From contig NZ_CP117255.1 in NCBI RefSeq assembly GCF_003240565.2, positions 1,240,001-1,304,000 of the forward strand: 64,000 bases of DNA, given 5' to 3'. This stretch comes from Rhizobium tumorigenes (GTDB lineage: Bacteria; Pseudomonadota; Alphaproteobacteria; Rhizobiales; Rhizobiaceae). This document shows, piece after piece, positions 38,344 to 47,531 of this stretch. Each line of letters starts with the position of its first letter. Within the stretch, counting starts at the first letter, position 1. Both the position numbers and the translations under genes were made by a program. A model generated the notes under the pieces. It did no database searches and was not told where the DNA came from. It saw only the letters and a list, made by a program, of their open reading frames with translations.

Positions 38344-39306
38344 ATGGCTGACATTGTCGGTCTGCTTTTACCGTTTTTCGGCCTGATCCTGATCGGCGCG
38401 ATTGCGGCGCGCATCACGAAGCAGCCGGCCGAGGCGCTTGGCTGGCTCAACACCTTCATCGTTTATGCCGCGCTCCCGGCGCTTTTCTTCAAACTGGTGT
38501 CGCAGACGCCGATCGAACAATTGACGCGCCTGGGATTCATCGGCACCGATCTGGCTGCGACCTACTCAATCTTTGTTATGCTTCTTTTAGTCGGGCGTTT
38601 CGTGCGACGGAACTCGCTGCCGGAAAGTACGATGCAGGCCTTCGCCGGTGCCTATGGCAATATCGGCTATATGGGGCCTGCCTTGGCGCTGCTGGCCCTT
38701 GGCGAGAAGGCTGCCGTCCCGGTGGCACTGATCGTCTGCCTGGAAAATGCGCTGCATTTCATCGTCGCGCCGGCGCTGATGGCAATCGAGGGGAAGGACG
38801 ATAGAACGAAGCGGCGTCTTGCTTTCGACGTCGCACGAAAGGTCCTGCTGCACCCCTTTATCCTGTCCACGGCGCTAGGGTTTGTCGCTGCCGCGACGGC
38901 TATGGATCAGCCATTGGCGTTCCGCCGCTTCGTCGACTATCTCGCGCAGGCTGCAGCGCCTTGCGCCCTGTTTGCGATGGGTGTCACCCTGGCGTTGCGG
39001 CCACTGCGACGTATTCCGGCAGAGATCGGCTACATCGTGCCGGCCAAGCTCATTCTTCACCCGCTTGTCGTATACCTGGCACTGGAGGCGGTCGGCGGCA
39101 TCGAGCCGATCTGGATCTATTCCGCGGTGCTGCTCGCCGCGTTGCCGACGGCCACCAACGTCTTCGTCATGAGCCAGCAATATGGTGTCTGGCAGGAGCG
39201 AGCATCGGCGACCATCCTTATCAGCACGGCAGCCTCTATCGTATCGGTCTCGGCAATACTCTACGTGATCCGCTCAGGAAGCCTGCCGGCGCAGCTTTTC
39301 CATTAG
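38344..39306 (+). CDS. AEC-family (auxin efflux carrier-like) transporter
   Basis: 320 residues with about ten hydrophobic helices in two halves, PFFGLILIGAIAARI at the start, a conserved central ENALHFIVAP and the C-terminal LAALPTATNVFVMSQQYG. AEC proteins in bacteria export small organic acids such as malate; the substrate is unknown here. The last 33 bp overlap the convergent UbiH-like gene. Confidence 0.88.
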   Translation: MADIVGLLLPFFGLILIGAIAARITKQPAEALGWLNTFIVYAALPALFFKLVSQTPIEQLTRLGFIGTDLAATYSIFVMLLLVGRFVRRNSLPESTMQAFAGAYGNIGYMGPALALLALGEKAAVPVALIVCLENALHFIVAPALMAIEGKDDRTKRRLAFDVARKVLLHPFILSTALGFVAAATAMDQPLAFRRFVDYLAQAAAPCALFAMGVTLALRPLRRIPAEIGYIVPAKLILHPLVVYLALEAVGGIEPIWIYSAVLLAALPTATNVFVMSQQYGVWQERASATILISTAASIVSVSAILYVIRSGSLPAQLFH

Positions 39307-40485
39307 GAACGAGGGGATAAAGCGCAACCCTTTGCCGGGCTCGATCCCTTCGCGCATAACGATGTTGCGCAGTGGAGTCAGCGAGGCGAGCACGTGCAAT
39401 CCGGCTGCGCGAAGCACTTGCACCGGAAGAAAATCCGACAGCAGCGACCGGTTCAGCAAATCGACGCTTGCCGTCCGGCTAAGGATGTCGGCACGCCGCT
39501 TGCGGTCGAAGCGGTCACCCGAAAGCGCAGAGATAGCCTGCTGCGGATTGTCGCAAAGAATGTCGGCGAGCGCCATGATATCGCGCAGGCTGAGGTTGAG
39601 GCCCTGCGCGCCGATGGGCGGAAACACATGGGCGGCTTCGCCGATAAGCGCTGCGCGGCCCTTGCCGAAATGCGCAGCGGTCATCCCTGAAAGTGGCCAT
39701 ACCTGCACGCCGTCCGCGACCGTTACCTTGCCCAGCAGCGATTGCATCCGTTCCTCGACGAGGACGCTAAGATCTTCAGGCGTCCTGGCTGCATTGCGCG
39801 CAGCCTCGTCCGGCTTCTGGACCCAGACAAGGCTCGATCGGTTGCCGGGAAGGGGCACTTGCGTGAATGGCCCGCTCTCGGTGTGGAATTCGGTCGAGAC
39901 GTTCCGATGGGGAAGGGAGTGCTCGAAATTCAGCACCATCGCGGACTGCGGGTAGGACCAGGCCTTTACCGAGATGTCGGCAGCTTCTCTCACCATCGAA
40001 CTCCGGCCATCGGCGCCGACGACGAAATCGGATCGCACGGTCTCGCCGGTGTCGAGCGTCACGATGACACCCTCATCGCGGATGTCGATGCCAGCGGCTG
40101 TGGCCTCTATCGACGCAATGTTGCGTTCCTCACTGACAGCCTTGGCAAGCGCGGCCAGCAACACCGAGTTGGGCATATTGTACCCGAACGCTTCGAGGCC
40201 GATCTCGGCTGAATGAAAGGCGACGGTCGGTGCGCGCAGGAGACGAGTGGTGCCGTCGATGATCTGCATGGTCGTCAAGGCAGCGGTGGACGGTGCAATC
40301 TCCTGCCACACGCCGAGCCGCTCCAGAAAGCGAATCGACTGGTCCATCAAGGCCGTGGTGCGTCGGTCGGTTTTAGCCGGCGCCGGCGCGACGAAGGCAA
40401 CCCGCCGCCCACCGCGGGCAAGCGCAATGGCGGCGATCATCCCGGCAGGGCCACCCCCGACAATCGTGATATCCATCTGCTCCAT
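39274..40485 (-). CDS. UbiH/UbiF-family FAD-dependent monooxygenase
   Basis: 403 residues of a class A flavoprotein hydroxylase: Rossmann motif ITIVGGGPAGMIAAIALARGG at the N-terminus, the DG motif VVGADGRSSMVRE, and the GD-type motif AALIGEAAHVFPPIGAQGLN. Such enzymes hydroxylate the ubiquinone ring; which position is not clear. The ATG at 40485 is chosen since an upstream in-frame extension is not conserved; a second ATG lies three codons in. Divergent from pcs, with a convergent overlap with the AEC gene. Confidence 0.88.
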   Translation of the reverse strand: MEQMDITIVGGGPAGMIAAIALARGGRRVAFVAPAPAKTDRRTTALMDQSIRFLERLGVWQEIAPSTAALTTMQIIDGTTRLLRAPTVAFHSAEIGLEAFGYNMPNSVLLAALAKAVSEERNIASIEATAAGIDIRDEGVIVTLDTGETVRSDFVVGADGRSSMVREAADISVKAWSYPQSAMVLNFEHSLPHRNVSTEFHTESGPFTQVPLPGNRSSLVWVQKPDEAARNAARTPEDLSVLVEERMQSLLGKVTVADGVQVWPLSGMTAAHFGKGRAALIGEAAHVFPPIGAQGLNLSLRDIMALADILCDNPQQAISALSGDRFDRKRRADILSRTASVDLLNRSLLSDFLPVQVLRAAGLHVLASLTPLRNIVMREGIEPGKGLRFIPSFLMEKLRRQAS

Positions 40486-40687
40486 AGGTACCGTCCTCGT
40501 GTTCCAGCCTTCAGAGTTAGTCTGTCGCACCGGTGAAATCCATGGGATGAAATGGCGCAGGTAGCGAAAATCAGCGGGCACAACGGTTATTAATTGTGCT
40601 TTTGCGCTGGCAGCGTTGAACAAAGGATGCATATTGGGCAAAACACGCCTGCCGGGACAGGCTGATAGGGTGGCGATACGGGGACGC

Positions 40688-41413
40688 ATGAAAATCTTTA
40701 AGTACAGGCGGGTGCCTTATGCGGAGATCCGTGCGTTCTCCGTCCATATCCTGACAGCCTCCGGCTCGTTTCTGGCGTTCCTCGGCGTCGTCGCGGCGGC
40801 GGAACATCGCTTCGTTGTGATGTTCTGGTGGCTCGGCCTGGCACTGCTGGTGGACGGTATCGACGGCCCGATCGCCAGAAAGGTGCGCGTCAAGGAAGTC
40901 CTGCCGAACTGGTCGGGCGATACGCTCGACAACATCATCGACTATGTGACCTATGTCCTGTTGCCGGCCTTTGCGCTCTACGAGAGCGGCATGATCGGCG
41001 AGCCGCTTTCTTTTGCCGCTGCCGGCATGATCGTAGTCTCCAGCGCGATCTACTACGCCGACACCGGCATGAAGACGGAGGAGTATTTCTTTTCCGGCTT
41101 CCCCGTAGTCTGGAACATGGTGGTGTTCACGCTGTTCGTCATCCAGCCGGGCGCGACGACCGCCATGGTCATCGTCAGTTTCTCCGTGGTGCTGACTTTC
41201 CTGCCGATCAATTTTCTTCATCCGGTGCGCGTCAAGCGGCTGCGACCGCTCAATCTGTTCGTGTTCCTGCTGTGGTCGGCGCTCGGTATATATTCGCTTC
41301 TGAGGGACTTCGTGATGCCCCAGTGGGCGCTCGTGCTGTTCATCCTGAGCGGCATCTATCTCTATTGCATCGGTGCTGTGTTGCAGTTCTTTCCGTCACT
41401 CGGTCGCCGCTGA
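40688..41413 (+). CDS. pcs: Phosphatidylcholine synthase
   Basis: Condenses choline with CDP-diacylglycerol to give phosphatidylcholine in one step, a pathway largely restricted to bacteria that live with eukaryotes. The 241 residues match the Sinorhizobium Pcs in length and in MKIFKYRRVPYAEIRAFSVH. The CDP-alcohol motif is DGPIAR (about residue 61), followed after a short insert by GDTLDNIID, which contains the catalytic Asp residues. About eight membrane helices. Strong marker for the rhizobial affiliation. Confidence 0.96.
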   Translation: MKIFKYRRVPYAEIRAFSVHILTASGSFLAFLGVVAAAEHRFVVMFWWLGLALLVDGIDGPIARKVRVKEVLPNWSGDTLDNIIDYVTYVLLPAFALYESGMIGEPLSFAAAGMIVVSSAIYYADTGMKTEEYFFSGFPVVWNMVVFTLFVIQPGATTAMVIVSFSVVLTFLPINFLHPVRVKRLRPLNLFVFLLWSALGIYSLLRDFVMPQWALVLFILSGIYLYCIGAVLQFFPSLGRR

Positions 41414-41601
41414 CGGGAAGTTCATCCACAGGATGAGCTACAAGCCATTATTTGCTGTTGTGCAAAGCAACAAAGTCGGTATCAATATCAACCGGACGTC
41501 GCCGGGGCTGATGCTTGCGGTTGCATGAAAACAGAGTGGAACGAGACTGCTGAGGCCTAGAAGATCCTGAGAGGACGGGGCTGCAGAGAAATGAGGAATC
41601 C

Positions 41602-43176
41602 GTGTCGTCATCCGATGCGTCGCCGAACGGCGCGTTACTGTCGGTCCGAAAGCTGACGAAACTGTTTGGCAGTTTTGCTGCCTGCAACGAAATCGATCTC
41701 GACATCCAGCCCGGCGAAATCCATGCGCTGCTTGGGGAAAACGGCGCTGGCAAGTCGACGCTCGTCAAAATGCTGTTCGGAGTGCTGGAGCCCAGCGATG
41801 GCGACATTGTCTGGCAGGGTAAGCCTGTGTCGATCCCTTCGCCGGGCGACGCCCGCAGGCTCGGCATCGGCATGGTATTCCAGCATTTTTCCTTGTTCGA
41901 GGCACTGACTGTGGCCGAGAACATCGCGCTGTCGCTGGACGACAATATCCCGATTGCCAAGATCGCCGAGGAAGCCGCCGCCCTGTCGGAGGCGTATGGC
42001 TTGCCGCTCGATCCCTATGCCCATGTTGCCGATCTCTCCGTGGGCGAACGCCAGAGGATCGAGATCGTCCGGGCGCTGCTGCAGAACCCGAAACTGATCA
42101 TTCTCGATGAACCGACCTCGGTGCTGACGCCGCAGGAGGCCGATCGGTTGTTCGAAACGCTGTTCAAGCTGCGCGCGGAAGGTCGCTCGGTGCTTTACAT
42201 CAGCCATCGCCTCGAAGAAGTGCAGCGTATCTGCGACCGTGCCACGGTGCTCCGCCATGGGCGCGTCACGGGCGCCTGCGACCCGAGGCAGGAGACGACG
42301 GGCTCGCTGGCGCGCATGATGGTCGGCAGCGACGTTGCCAGCATCAAGCACGGCGATCGCGGCGAAAAAGGCGAGATCCAGCTCGAGATCGCAGGCCTTT
42401 CCGTGGCCGCGCGCACGCCGTTTGCCATTTCGCTGAGCCAGGTGTCGCTCCGCGTCCGCGCCGGTGAAATCCTTGCAATCGCCGGGGTCGCCGGCAACGG
42501 CCAGGGCGAACTTTTCGACGTCATCTCCGGCGAGTTCCCGGTGGTCTCCGACGACCTGATTTTCGTCCGCGGCGAGCCGGTGGGGACAAGGGGCATCACC
42601 GCCCGCCGCCTGCTCGGCGCCGGTTTCGTGCCCGAGGAGCGCCACGGCCACGCTGCCGTCACGACCCTAAGCCTTTCCGACAATCTGGTGCTGGCCCGCA
42701 GCCAGTCCGACCGCAAGGCGTTTCTCGGCGGAGGCGCGTTGCAGATCATTCGCCGCGCTGCGGTGACGCTGGCGACAAAGCGGATTTCCGAGGCTATGGA
42801 CGTGCGCAAGAGCGGTGAAGACCCGATGGCCGGCTCGCTCTCCGGCGGCAACCTGCAGAAATTCATCGTCGGCCGTGAGCTCGACCGCCAGCCGGACGTG
42901 CTGGTTGTCAACCAGCCCACCTGGGGTGTCGACGCCGGCGCTGCGAGCCGTATCCGCCAGGCCTTGGTCGATCTCGCCAAGGCCGGATCGGCGGTACTGG
43001 TGATCAGCCAGGACCTCGATGAAATCTTCGAGGTCGCCACGGAGATCGCCGTCATTTCGGACGGGCGTCTGTCCCCATCCTATCCGGCCGGCGAGATGAC
43101 ACGTGAAAAAATAGGCTTGTTGATGGGCGGCACCCACGGCGTGTCGACAGAGGCGGAGCCTGCCCATGCGCATTGA
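41602..43176 (+). CDS. BMP-type nucleoside ABC importer, ATP-binding protein
   Basis: 524 residues with two nucleotide-binding domains in tandem. Domain 1: Walker A GENGAGKSTLV (about 49-59), signature LSVGERQRIEI, Walker B LIILDEPTSV. Domain 2: GVAGNGQGEL in the Walker A position (degenerate), signature LSGGNLQKFIVGREL, then DVLVVNQPTWGVD. The degenerate second site is normal for sugar/nucleoside importers of the RbsA/YufO type. GTG start with ATGAGGA upstream. It overlaps the first permease gene by 11 nt. Confidence 0.9.
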   Translation: MSSSDASPNGALLSVRKLTKLFGSFAACNEIDLDIQPGEIHALLGENGAGKSTLVKMLFGVLEPSDGDIVWQGKPVSIPSPGDARRLGIGMVFQHFSLFEALTVAENIALSLDDNIPIAKIAEEAAALSEAYGLPLDPYAHVADLSVGERQRIEIVRALLQNPKLIILDEPTSVLTPQEADRLFETLFKLRAEGRSVLYISHRLEEVQRICDRATVLRHGRVTGACDPRQETTGSLARMMVGSDVASIKHGDRGEKGEIQLEIAGLSVAARTPFAISLSQVSLRVRAGEILAIAGVAGNGQGELFDVISGEFPVVSDDLIFVRGEPVGTRGITARRLLGAGFVPEERHGHAAVTTLSLSDNLVLARSQSDRKAFLGGGALQIIRRAAVTLATKRISEAMDVRKSGEDPMAGSLSGGNLQKFIVGRELDRQPDVLVVNQPTWGVDAGAASRIRQALVDLAKAGSAVLVISQDLDEIFEVATEIAVISDGRLSPSYPAGEMTREKIGLLMGGTHGVSTEAEPAHAH

Positions 43177-44260
43177 ACTCGAGAAGCGCGGCGAAGTCTC
43201 GAGGCTGTTCGGCCTGTTGTCGCCGCTTCTGGCCCTGCTGCTCACCTTGGTTGCCGGCGGCATCATGTTCCTGCTCCTCGGCAAGGACCCGCTCGGTTCG
43301 CTCTATGCGTTGGTGGTGGAACCGCTGTTCGATCCTTGGTCGCTCAACGAGCTTGCCAAGAAGGCCGCACCGCTGATCCTGATCGCCGTTGGCCTGTCTG
43401 TCTGCTACCGCTCGAACAACTGGAACATTGGCGCGGAAGGCCAGTACAGCGTCGGTGCCATCGTTGGCTCGATGATCCCGGTTTATTTCTACGACTGGCA
43501 GTCACCGCTAGTCCTGCCGATGATGTTGGTCATGGGCGCGCTCGGCGGCGCCCTGTTCGCGACGATCCCGGCACTGCTGAAGACGCATTTCAACACCAAC
43601 GAAATTCTCACGAGCCTGATGCTCACCTACATCGCCCAGCTGTTTCTCGACTGGCTGACGCGCGGTCCCTGGCGCAATCCCGATGGCCACGGCTTTTACG
43701 GAACGCGCGACTTTACACCCGATCAGGTGCTGCCGCCGATCTGGGACGATATCGTCACGGCTCATTGGGGACTGATATTCGCCATCGTTGCGGCGGTGCT
43801 GATCTGGTTCATGATGCGCTTTACCCTGAAGGGCTTCGAGGTGGTGGTACTCGGCCAATCCGAACGGGCAGGGCGGTTTGCCGGCTTCTCGCCGCGCAAG
43901 ATGGTGTGGTTTAGCTTCATCCTCTCGGGCGCTCTGGCGGGCCTTGCGGGGATCTCCGAAGTTTCCGGCTCCATCGGCCACCTGCAGCCTGACATCTCGC
44001 CCAGCTACGGCTTCACGGCCATCATCGTCGCCTTTCTCGGCAGGCTCAATCCGCTCGGCATCATTGCATCAGGCTTCGTCCTGGCGCTCACCTACATCGG
44101 CGGCGAGGCGGCACAGTTGTCGATCGGGGTGTCGGACAAGGTGACGCGCGTCTTCCAGGGCTTCCTGCTGTTCTTCGTGCTCTCCTGCGATACGCTGATC
44201 TACTACAAGGTGCGCATCGTCTGGTCGCGCGTCCGGGGCCGGACAGGAGCCGCATCATGA
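43166..44260 (+). CDS. BMP-type nucleoside ABC importer, permease 1
   Basis: 364 residues of the BPD_transp_2 family: a first helix after a charged N-terminus, VCYRSNNWNIGAEGQYSVGA (the conserved NxGxEGQ motif), FNTNEILTSLMLTYIA, and GFTAIIVAFLGRLNPLGI. About eight to ten membrane helices. The homologue in Bacillus is NupP/YufP. The stop overlaps the next start (ATGA). Confidence 0.92.
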   Translation: MRIELEKRGEVSRLFGLLSPLLALLLTLVAGGIMFLLLGKDPLGSLYALVVEPLFDPWSLNELAKKAAPLILIAVGLSVCYRSNNWNIGAEGQYSVGAIVGSMIPVYFYDWQSPLVLPMMLVMGALGGALFATIPALLKTHFNTNEILTSLMLTYIAQLFLDWLTRGPWRNPDGHGFYGTRDFTPDQVLPPIWDDIVTAHWGLIFAIVAAVLIWFMMRFTLKGFEVVVLGQSERAGRFAGFSPRKMVWFSFILSGALAGLAGISEVSGSIGHLQPDISPSYGFTAIIVAFLGRLNPLGIIASGFVLALTYIGGEAAQLSIGVSDKVTRVFQGFLLFFVLSCDTLIYYKVRIVWSRVRGRTGAAS

Positions 44261-45177
44261 CCTTTTTCGAAGCCGTCCTGCTGACCATCATCACCGCATC
44301 GACGCCGCTCGTCATTGCCGCCATCGGCGAACTGGTGGCGGAGCGCGCCGGTGTCCTCAATCTTGGCGTCGAGGGCATGGTGGTCATCGGCTCCGTCAGC
44401 GCCTTCGCCGCAGCACAACTGAGCGGCTCCGCCTATATCGGACTGCTGGCAGGGATTGCCGGCGGCGCATTGTTCTCTCTGCTGTTCAGCTTCCTGACCC
44501 TGACGCTGGTGGCAAACCAGGTGGCGACGGGGCTGGCGCTGACGATCATGGGCCTCGGTGCCTCCGGGATGATCGGCGAGTCCTATGTCAGCGTTCCCGG
44601 TATCCGGCTGCTTCCGATAGAGATCCCGCTGCTGTCGCAGATACCCTACATCGGCACCGTGCTGTTCAAGCAGGACATCGTCTTCTACCTGTCCATCGCG
44701 CTCGTCATCGCCGTCAACTGGTTCCTGTTCCGCAGCCGGGCGGGGCTCAAACTGCGCGCGATCGGTGACAGCCACGGATCGGCCCATGCCCTCGGCATTC
44801 CTGTCATCAGGACGCGCTATCTGGCCGTGATGTTCGGCGGCGCCTGCGCCGGTCTGGCCGGCGCGCAGCTGTCGCTGATCTACACGCCGCAATGGACGGA
44901 GAACATGTCCGGCGGCCGTGGCTGGATTGCCTTGGCGCTGGTGGTGTTCTCGTCCTGGCGTCCGTGGCGCATATTGGCGGGCGGATATCTGTTCGGGGCG
45001 GTGACGATCCTGCAACTCCATGCCCAGGCATTCGGCATCGGTATTCCAGCCCAGTTTCTGTCGATGCTTCCCTATGCGGCGACAGTGATCGTGCTTATCA
45101 TCATTTCTCAAAATCGGCGTATGACTCTCATCAATACGCCGGCATCGCTCGGCAAATCCTTCGTGCCGGACCGGTGA
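44257..45177 (+). CDS. BMP-type nucleoside ABC importer, permease 2
   Basis: 306 residues, second permease of the importer, with AERAGVLNLGVEGMVVIGS (the NxGxEG motif), VANQVATGLALTIMGLG, and LGIPVIRTRYLAVMFGGACAG. About eight membrane helices; corresponds to NupQ/YufQ. It overlaps permease 1 by 4 nt and precedes the binding protein by 52 nt. Confidence 0.92.
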   Translation: MTFFEAVLLTIITASTPLVIAAIGELVAERAGVLNLGVEGMVVIGSVSAFAAAQLSGSAYIGLLAGIAGGALFSLLFSFLTLTLVANQVATGLALTIMGLGASGMIGESYVSVPGIRLLPIEIPLLSQIPYIGTVLFKQDIVFYLSIALVIAVNWFLFRSRAGLKLRAIGDSHGSAHALGIPVIRTRYLAVMFGGACAGLAGAQLSLIYTPQWTENMSGGRGWIALALVVFSSWRPWRILAGGYLFGAVTILQLHAQAFGIGIPAQFLSMLPYAATVIVLIIISQNRRMTLINTPASLGKSFVPDR

Positions 45178-45229
45178 TAAAATGCCAGAAGACGGGCTCT
45201 CGCCAACTTTACAAACAACAGGGGTTCTT

Positions 45230-46303
45230 ATGAAAAAAATTGCAATTGCACTGGCAGCGACCGCCGCCGTGATCATCGGTTTCGGCTCGGCGGCCGAAGC
45301 GGCAGGCAAGACCAAGGTCTGCTTCGTCTATGTCGGTTCCCACACCGACGGCGGCTGGTCGCAGGCCCACGACATGGGCCGCCTTGCGGTCGAAAAGGAA
45401 TTCGGCAGCAAGGTCGAGACCGCCTACCTCGAAAACGTTGCCGAAGGCCCGGACTCCGAGCGCGCCATCGAGCGCATGGCCCGTTCGAATTGCTCGATCG
45501 TCTTCACGACGTCGTTCGGCTTCATGGACTCCACGGTCGCGGTTGCCAAGAAGTTCCCGAAGGTCAAGTTTGAACACGCGACCGGATTCAAGGCTGCCGA
45601 CAACCTCGCGACCTACAATTCGCGCTTCTACGAAGGCCGCTACATCAACGGTCAGATCGCCGGCAAGATGTCGAAGAAGGGTATCGCCGGATACATCGCA
45701 ACCTTCCCGGTTCCGGAAGTCGTCATGGGCATCAACGCCTTCGAGCAGGGCGCCAAGTCGGTCAACCCGAATTTCAAGATGAAGGTCATCTGGATCAACA
45801 CCTGGTTCGACCCGGGCAAGGAAGCCGATGCGGCGAAGGCGCTGATCGACCAGGGCGTTGACGTGCTGACCCAGCACACCGATACCACGGCACCGATGCA
45901 GGTCGCCGAACAGCGCGGCGTCTATGCTTTCGGTCAGTCCTCGGACATGATCAAGGCCGGCCCCAAGGTACAGCTGACGGCGATCGAAGACACCTGGGGT
46001 CCGTACTACATCAAGCGCGTCAAGGCGCTGATGGACGGCACCTGGAAGTCCGAGCAGTCCTTCGACGGACTGAAGGCCGGCAACCTCACCATGGCGCCCT
46101 TTACGAACATGCCTGACGACGTAAAGAAGATGGCCGAAGACACCGAAGCCAAGATCAAGTCCGGCGAACTTGCACCGTTCACCGGCCCGATCAACAAGCA
46201 GGACGGTACGCCTTGGCTCAAGGCTGGCGAGAAGGCCGACGACGGCACCCTGCTGGGCATGAACTTTTACGTCGAAGGCGTCGATGATAAACTGCCGAAG
46301 TGA
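45230..46303 (+). CDS. BMP-family (basic membrane protein) substrate-binding lipoprotein-like protein
   Basis: 357 residues with a Sec signal peptide (MKKIAIALAATAAVIIGFG, cleavage after AEA), then the BMP fold: KVCFVYVGSHTDGGWSQAHD, SIVFTTSFGFMDSTVAVAKK, EHATGFKAADNLATYNSRFY and GYIATFPVPEVVMGINAF. The family binds nucleosides or purines. No lipobox Cys, so it is a soluble periplasmic protein. It completes a four-gene importer; a strong terminator follows. Confidence 0.93.
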   Translation: MKKIAIALAATAAVIIGFGSAAEAAGKTKVCFVYVGSHTDGGWSQAHDMGRLAVEKEFGSKVETAYLENVAEGPDSERAIERMARSNCSIVFTTSFGFMDSTVAVAKKFPKVKFEHATGFKAADNLATYNSRFYEGRYINGQIAGKMSKKGIAGYIATFPVPEVVMGINAFEQGAKSVNPNFKMKVIWINTWFDPGKEADAAKALIDQGVDVLTQHTDTTAPMQVAEQRGVYAFGQSSDMIKAGPKVQLTAIEDTWGPYYIKRVKALMDGTWKSEQSFDGLKAGNLTMAPFTNMPDDVKKMAEDTEAKIKSGELAPFTGPINKQDGTPWLKAGEKADDGTLLGMNFYVEGVDDKLPK

Positions 46304-46328
46304 ACAGTATATTCCAATGAGCTAACAG

Positions 46329-46355
46329 AAAGGGCGCCGATTTGGCGCCCTTTTT
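46329..46355 (+). terminator. Intrinsic terminator after the BMP importer operon
   Basis: Perfect 10-bp stem AAAGGGCGCC (46329-46338) and GGCGCCCTTT (46344-46353) with a 5-nt loop and two more T. It separates the nucleoside importer from the sugar importer. Confidence 0.9.
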
Positions 46356-46388
46356 GCTGCAGTGCGTCACACTATCCGCATTTACAAA

Positions 46389-46401
46389 AGTATTACTATA
46401 T
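46389..46401 (+). promoter_or_regulatory. Possible promoter -10 and operator of the ytf operon
   Basis: A perfect rhizobial -10, CTATAT (46396-46401), overlaps the small palindrome AGTATTACT (46389-46397). No good -35 is visible 16-18 nt upstream, which suggests activator dependence or a GntR-type operator on the -10. The GntR gene at the end of the operon is the obvious candidate regulator (inference). Confidence 0.3.
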
Positions 46402-46448
46402 GATTTTTTGACGTTGGCCGCGTGGAGGCGGCCCAATGGGAGGAAATC

Positions 46449-47411
46449 ATGAGATTGAATACCGCACTCGCGAGTGCAACGATTCTTGCTGCCTGCATGT
46501 TTAATTCGGCCTACGCCAAGCCATTGGTTGTCGGCTTCTCGCAGATCGGCTCCGAATCGGGCTGGCGCGCCGCCGAGACGACGCTGACGAAGAACGAAGC
46601 CAAGAAGCGCGGCATCGATCTGAAGTTCGCCGATGCACAGCAGAAGCAGGAAAACCAGATCAAGGCCATCCGTTCCTTCATCGCCCAGGGCGTCGATGCC
46701 ATCCTGATCGCACCGATCGTTGCAACAGGCTGGGACGCTGTCCTGAAGGAAGCCAAGGAAGCCAAGATCCCGGTCATCCTGCTCGACCGTGACATTGACG
46801 CACCCAAGGACCTGTACCTGACTGCCGTTACCTCCGACCAGGTTTACGAAGGCAAGGTTGCCGGCGACTGGCTGGTAAAGACGGTCGGCACGAAGAAGTG
46901 TGATATCGTCGAGCTTCAGGGCACCACAGGTTCATCGCCTGCCATCGCCCGCAAGAAGGGCTTCGAGCAAGCCATTGCCGGCCATGACAACCTCAAGATC
47001 GTTCGCAGCCAGACTGGCGACTTTACCCGTTCCAAGGGCAAGGAAGTCATGGAAAGCTTCCTGAAGGCCGAAAATGGCGGCAAGGACATCTGCGCCGTCT
47101 ACGCACACAACGACGACATGGCTGTCGGCGCTATCCAGGCAATCAAGGAAGCCGGCCTGAAGCCAGGCAAGGACATCCTCACAGTGTCGATCGACTCGGT
47201 GCCGGATCTGTTCAAGGCAATGGCAGCCGGCGAAGCCAATGCCACGGTCGAGCTGACGCCGAACATGGCGGGACCAGCCTTCGACGCTCTCGAAGCCTAC
47301 CTGAAGGACAAGAAAGAGCCAAAGAAGTGGATCCAGACAGACTCCAAGCTCTACACGCAGGCTGACGACCCGCAGAAGGTCTACGAAGCCAAAAAGGGCC
47401 TCGGCTACTGA
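46449..47411 (+). CDS. ytfQ: Galactofuranose-type sugar ABC importer, substrate-binding protein
   Basis: 320 residues with a signal peptide ending in SAYA, then the periplasmic-binding fold of the YtfQ group: LVVGFSQIGSESGWRAAETT, QQKQENQIKAIRSFIAQGVD, ILIAPIVATGWDAVLKEA, RDIDAPKDLYLTAVTSDQ. E. coli YtfQ binds galactofuranose and is close in size; the exact sugar here is inferred. GGGAGGA ribosome site. It is followed by a strong intergenic hairpin, then the ATPase and two permeases. Confidence 0.9.
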   Translation: MRLNTALASATILAACMFNSAYAKPLVVGFSQIGSESGWRAAETTLTKNEAKKRGIDLKFADAQQKQENQIKAIRSFIAQGVDAILIAPIVATGWDAVLKEAKEAKIPVILLDRDIDAPKDLYLTAVTSDQVYEGKVAGDWLVKTVGTKKCDIVELQGTTGSSPAIARKKGFEQAIAGHDNLKIVRSQTGDFTRSKGKEVMESFLKAENGGKDICAVYAHNDDMAVGAIQAIKEAGLKPGKDILTVSIDSVPDLFKAMAAGEANATVELTPNMAGPAFDALEAYLKDKKEPKKWIQTDSKLYTQADDPQKVYEAKKGLGY

Positions 47412-47425
47412 TTTGAACCATAGAA

Positions 47426-47454
47426 CCGCACCGGCCCATCATGGGCCGGTGCGG
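47426..47454. repeat. Perfect 14-bp-arm hairpin between ytfQ and ytfR
   Basis: Arms CCGCACCGGCCCAT (47426-47439) and ATGGGCCGGTGCGG (47441-47454) around a single C. There is no T run after it, so it is not a standard terminator. Placed 15 nt after the binding-protein stop, it would protect the ytfQ message from 3' decay and keep downstream expression lower, the usual arrangement in importer operons. Confidence 0.85.
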
Positions 47455-47531
47455 AACAGCCTTGGCATCGTATCGGACATCATGTCCGCCGCCGTGGCCT
47501 GAACGCTCAATATCAGGAAACATATCCTTCC

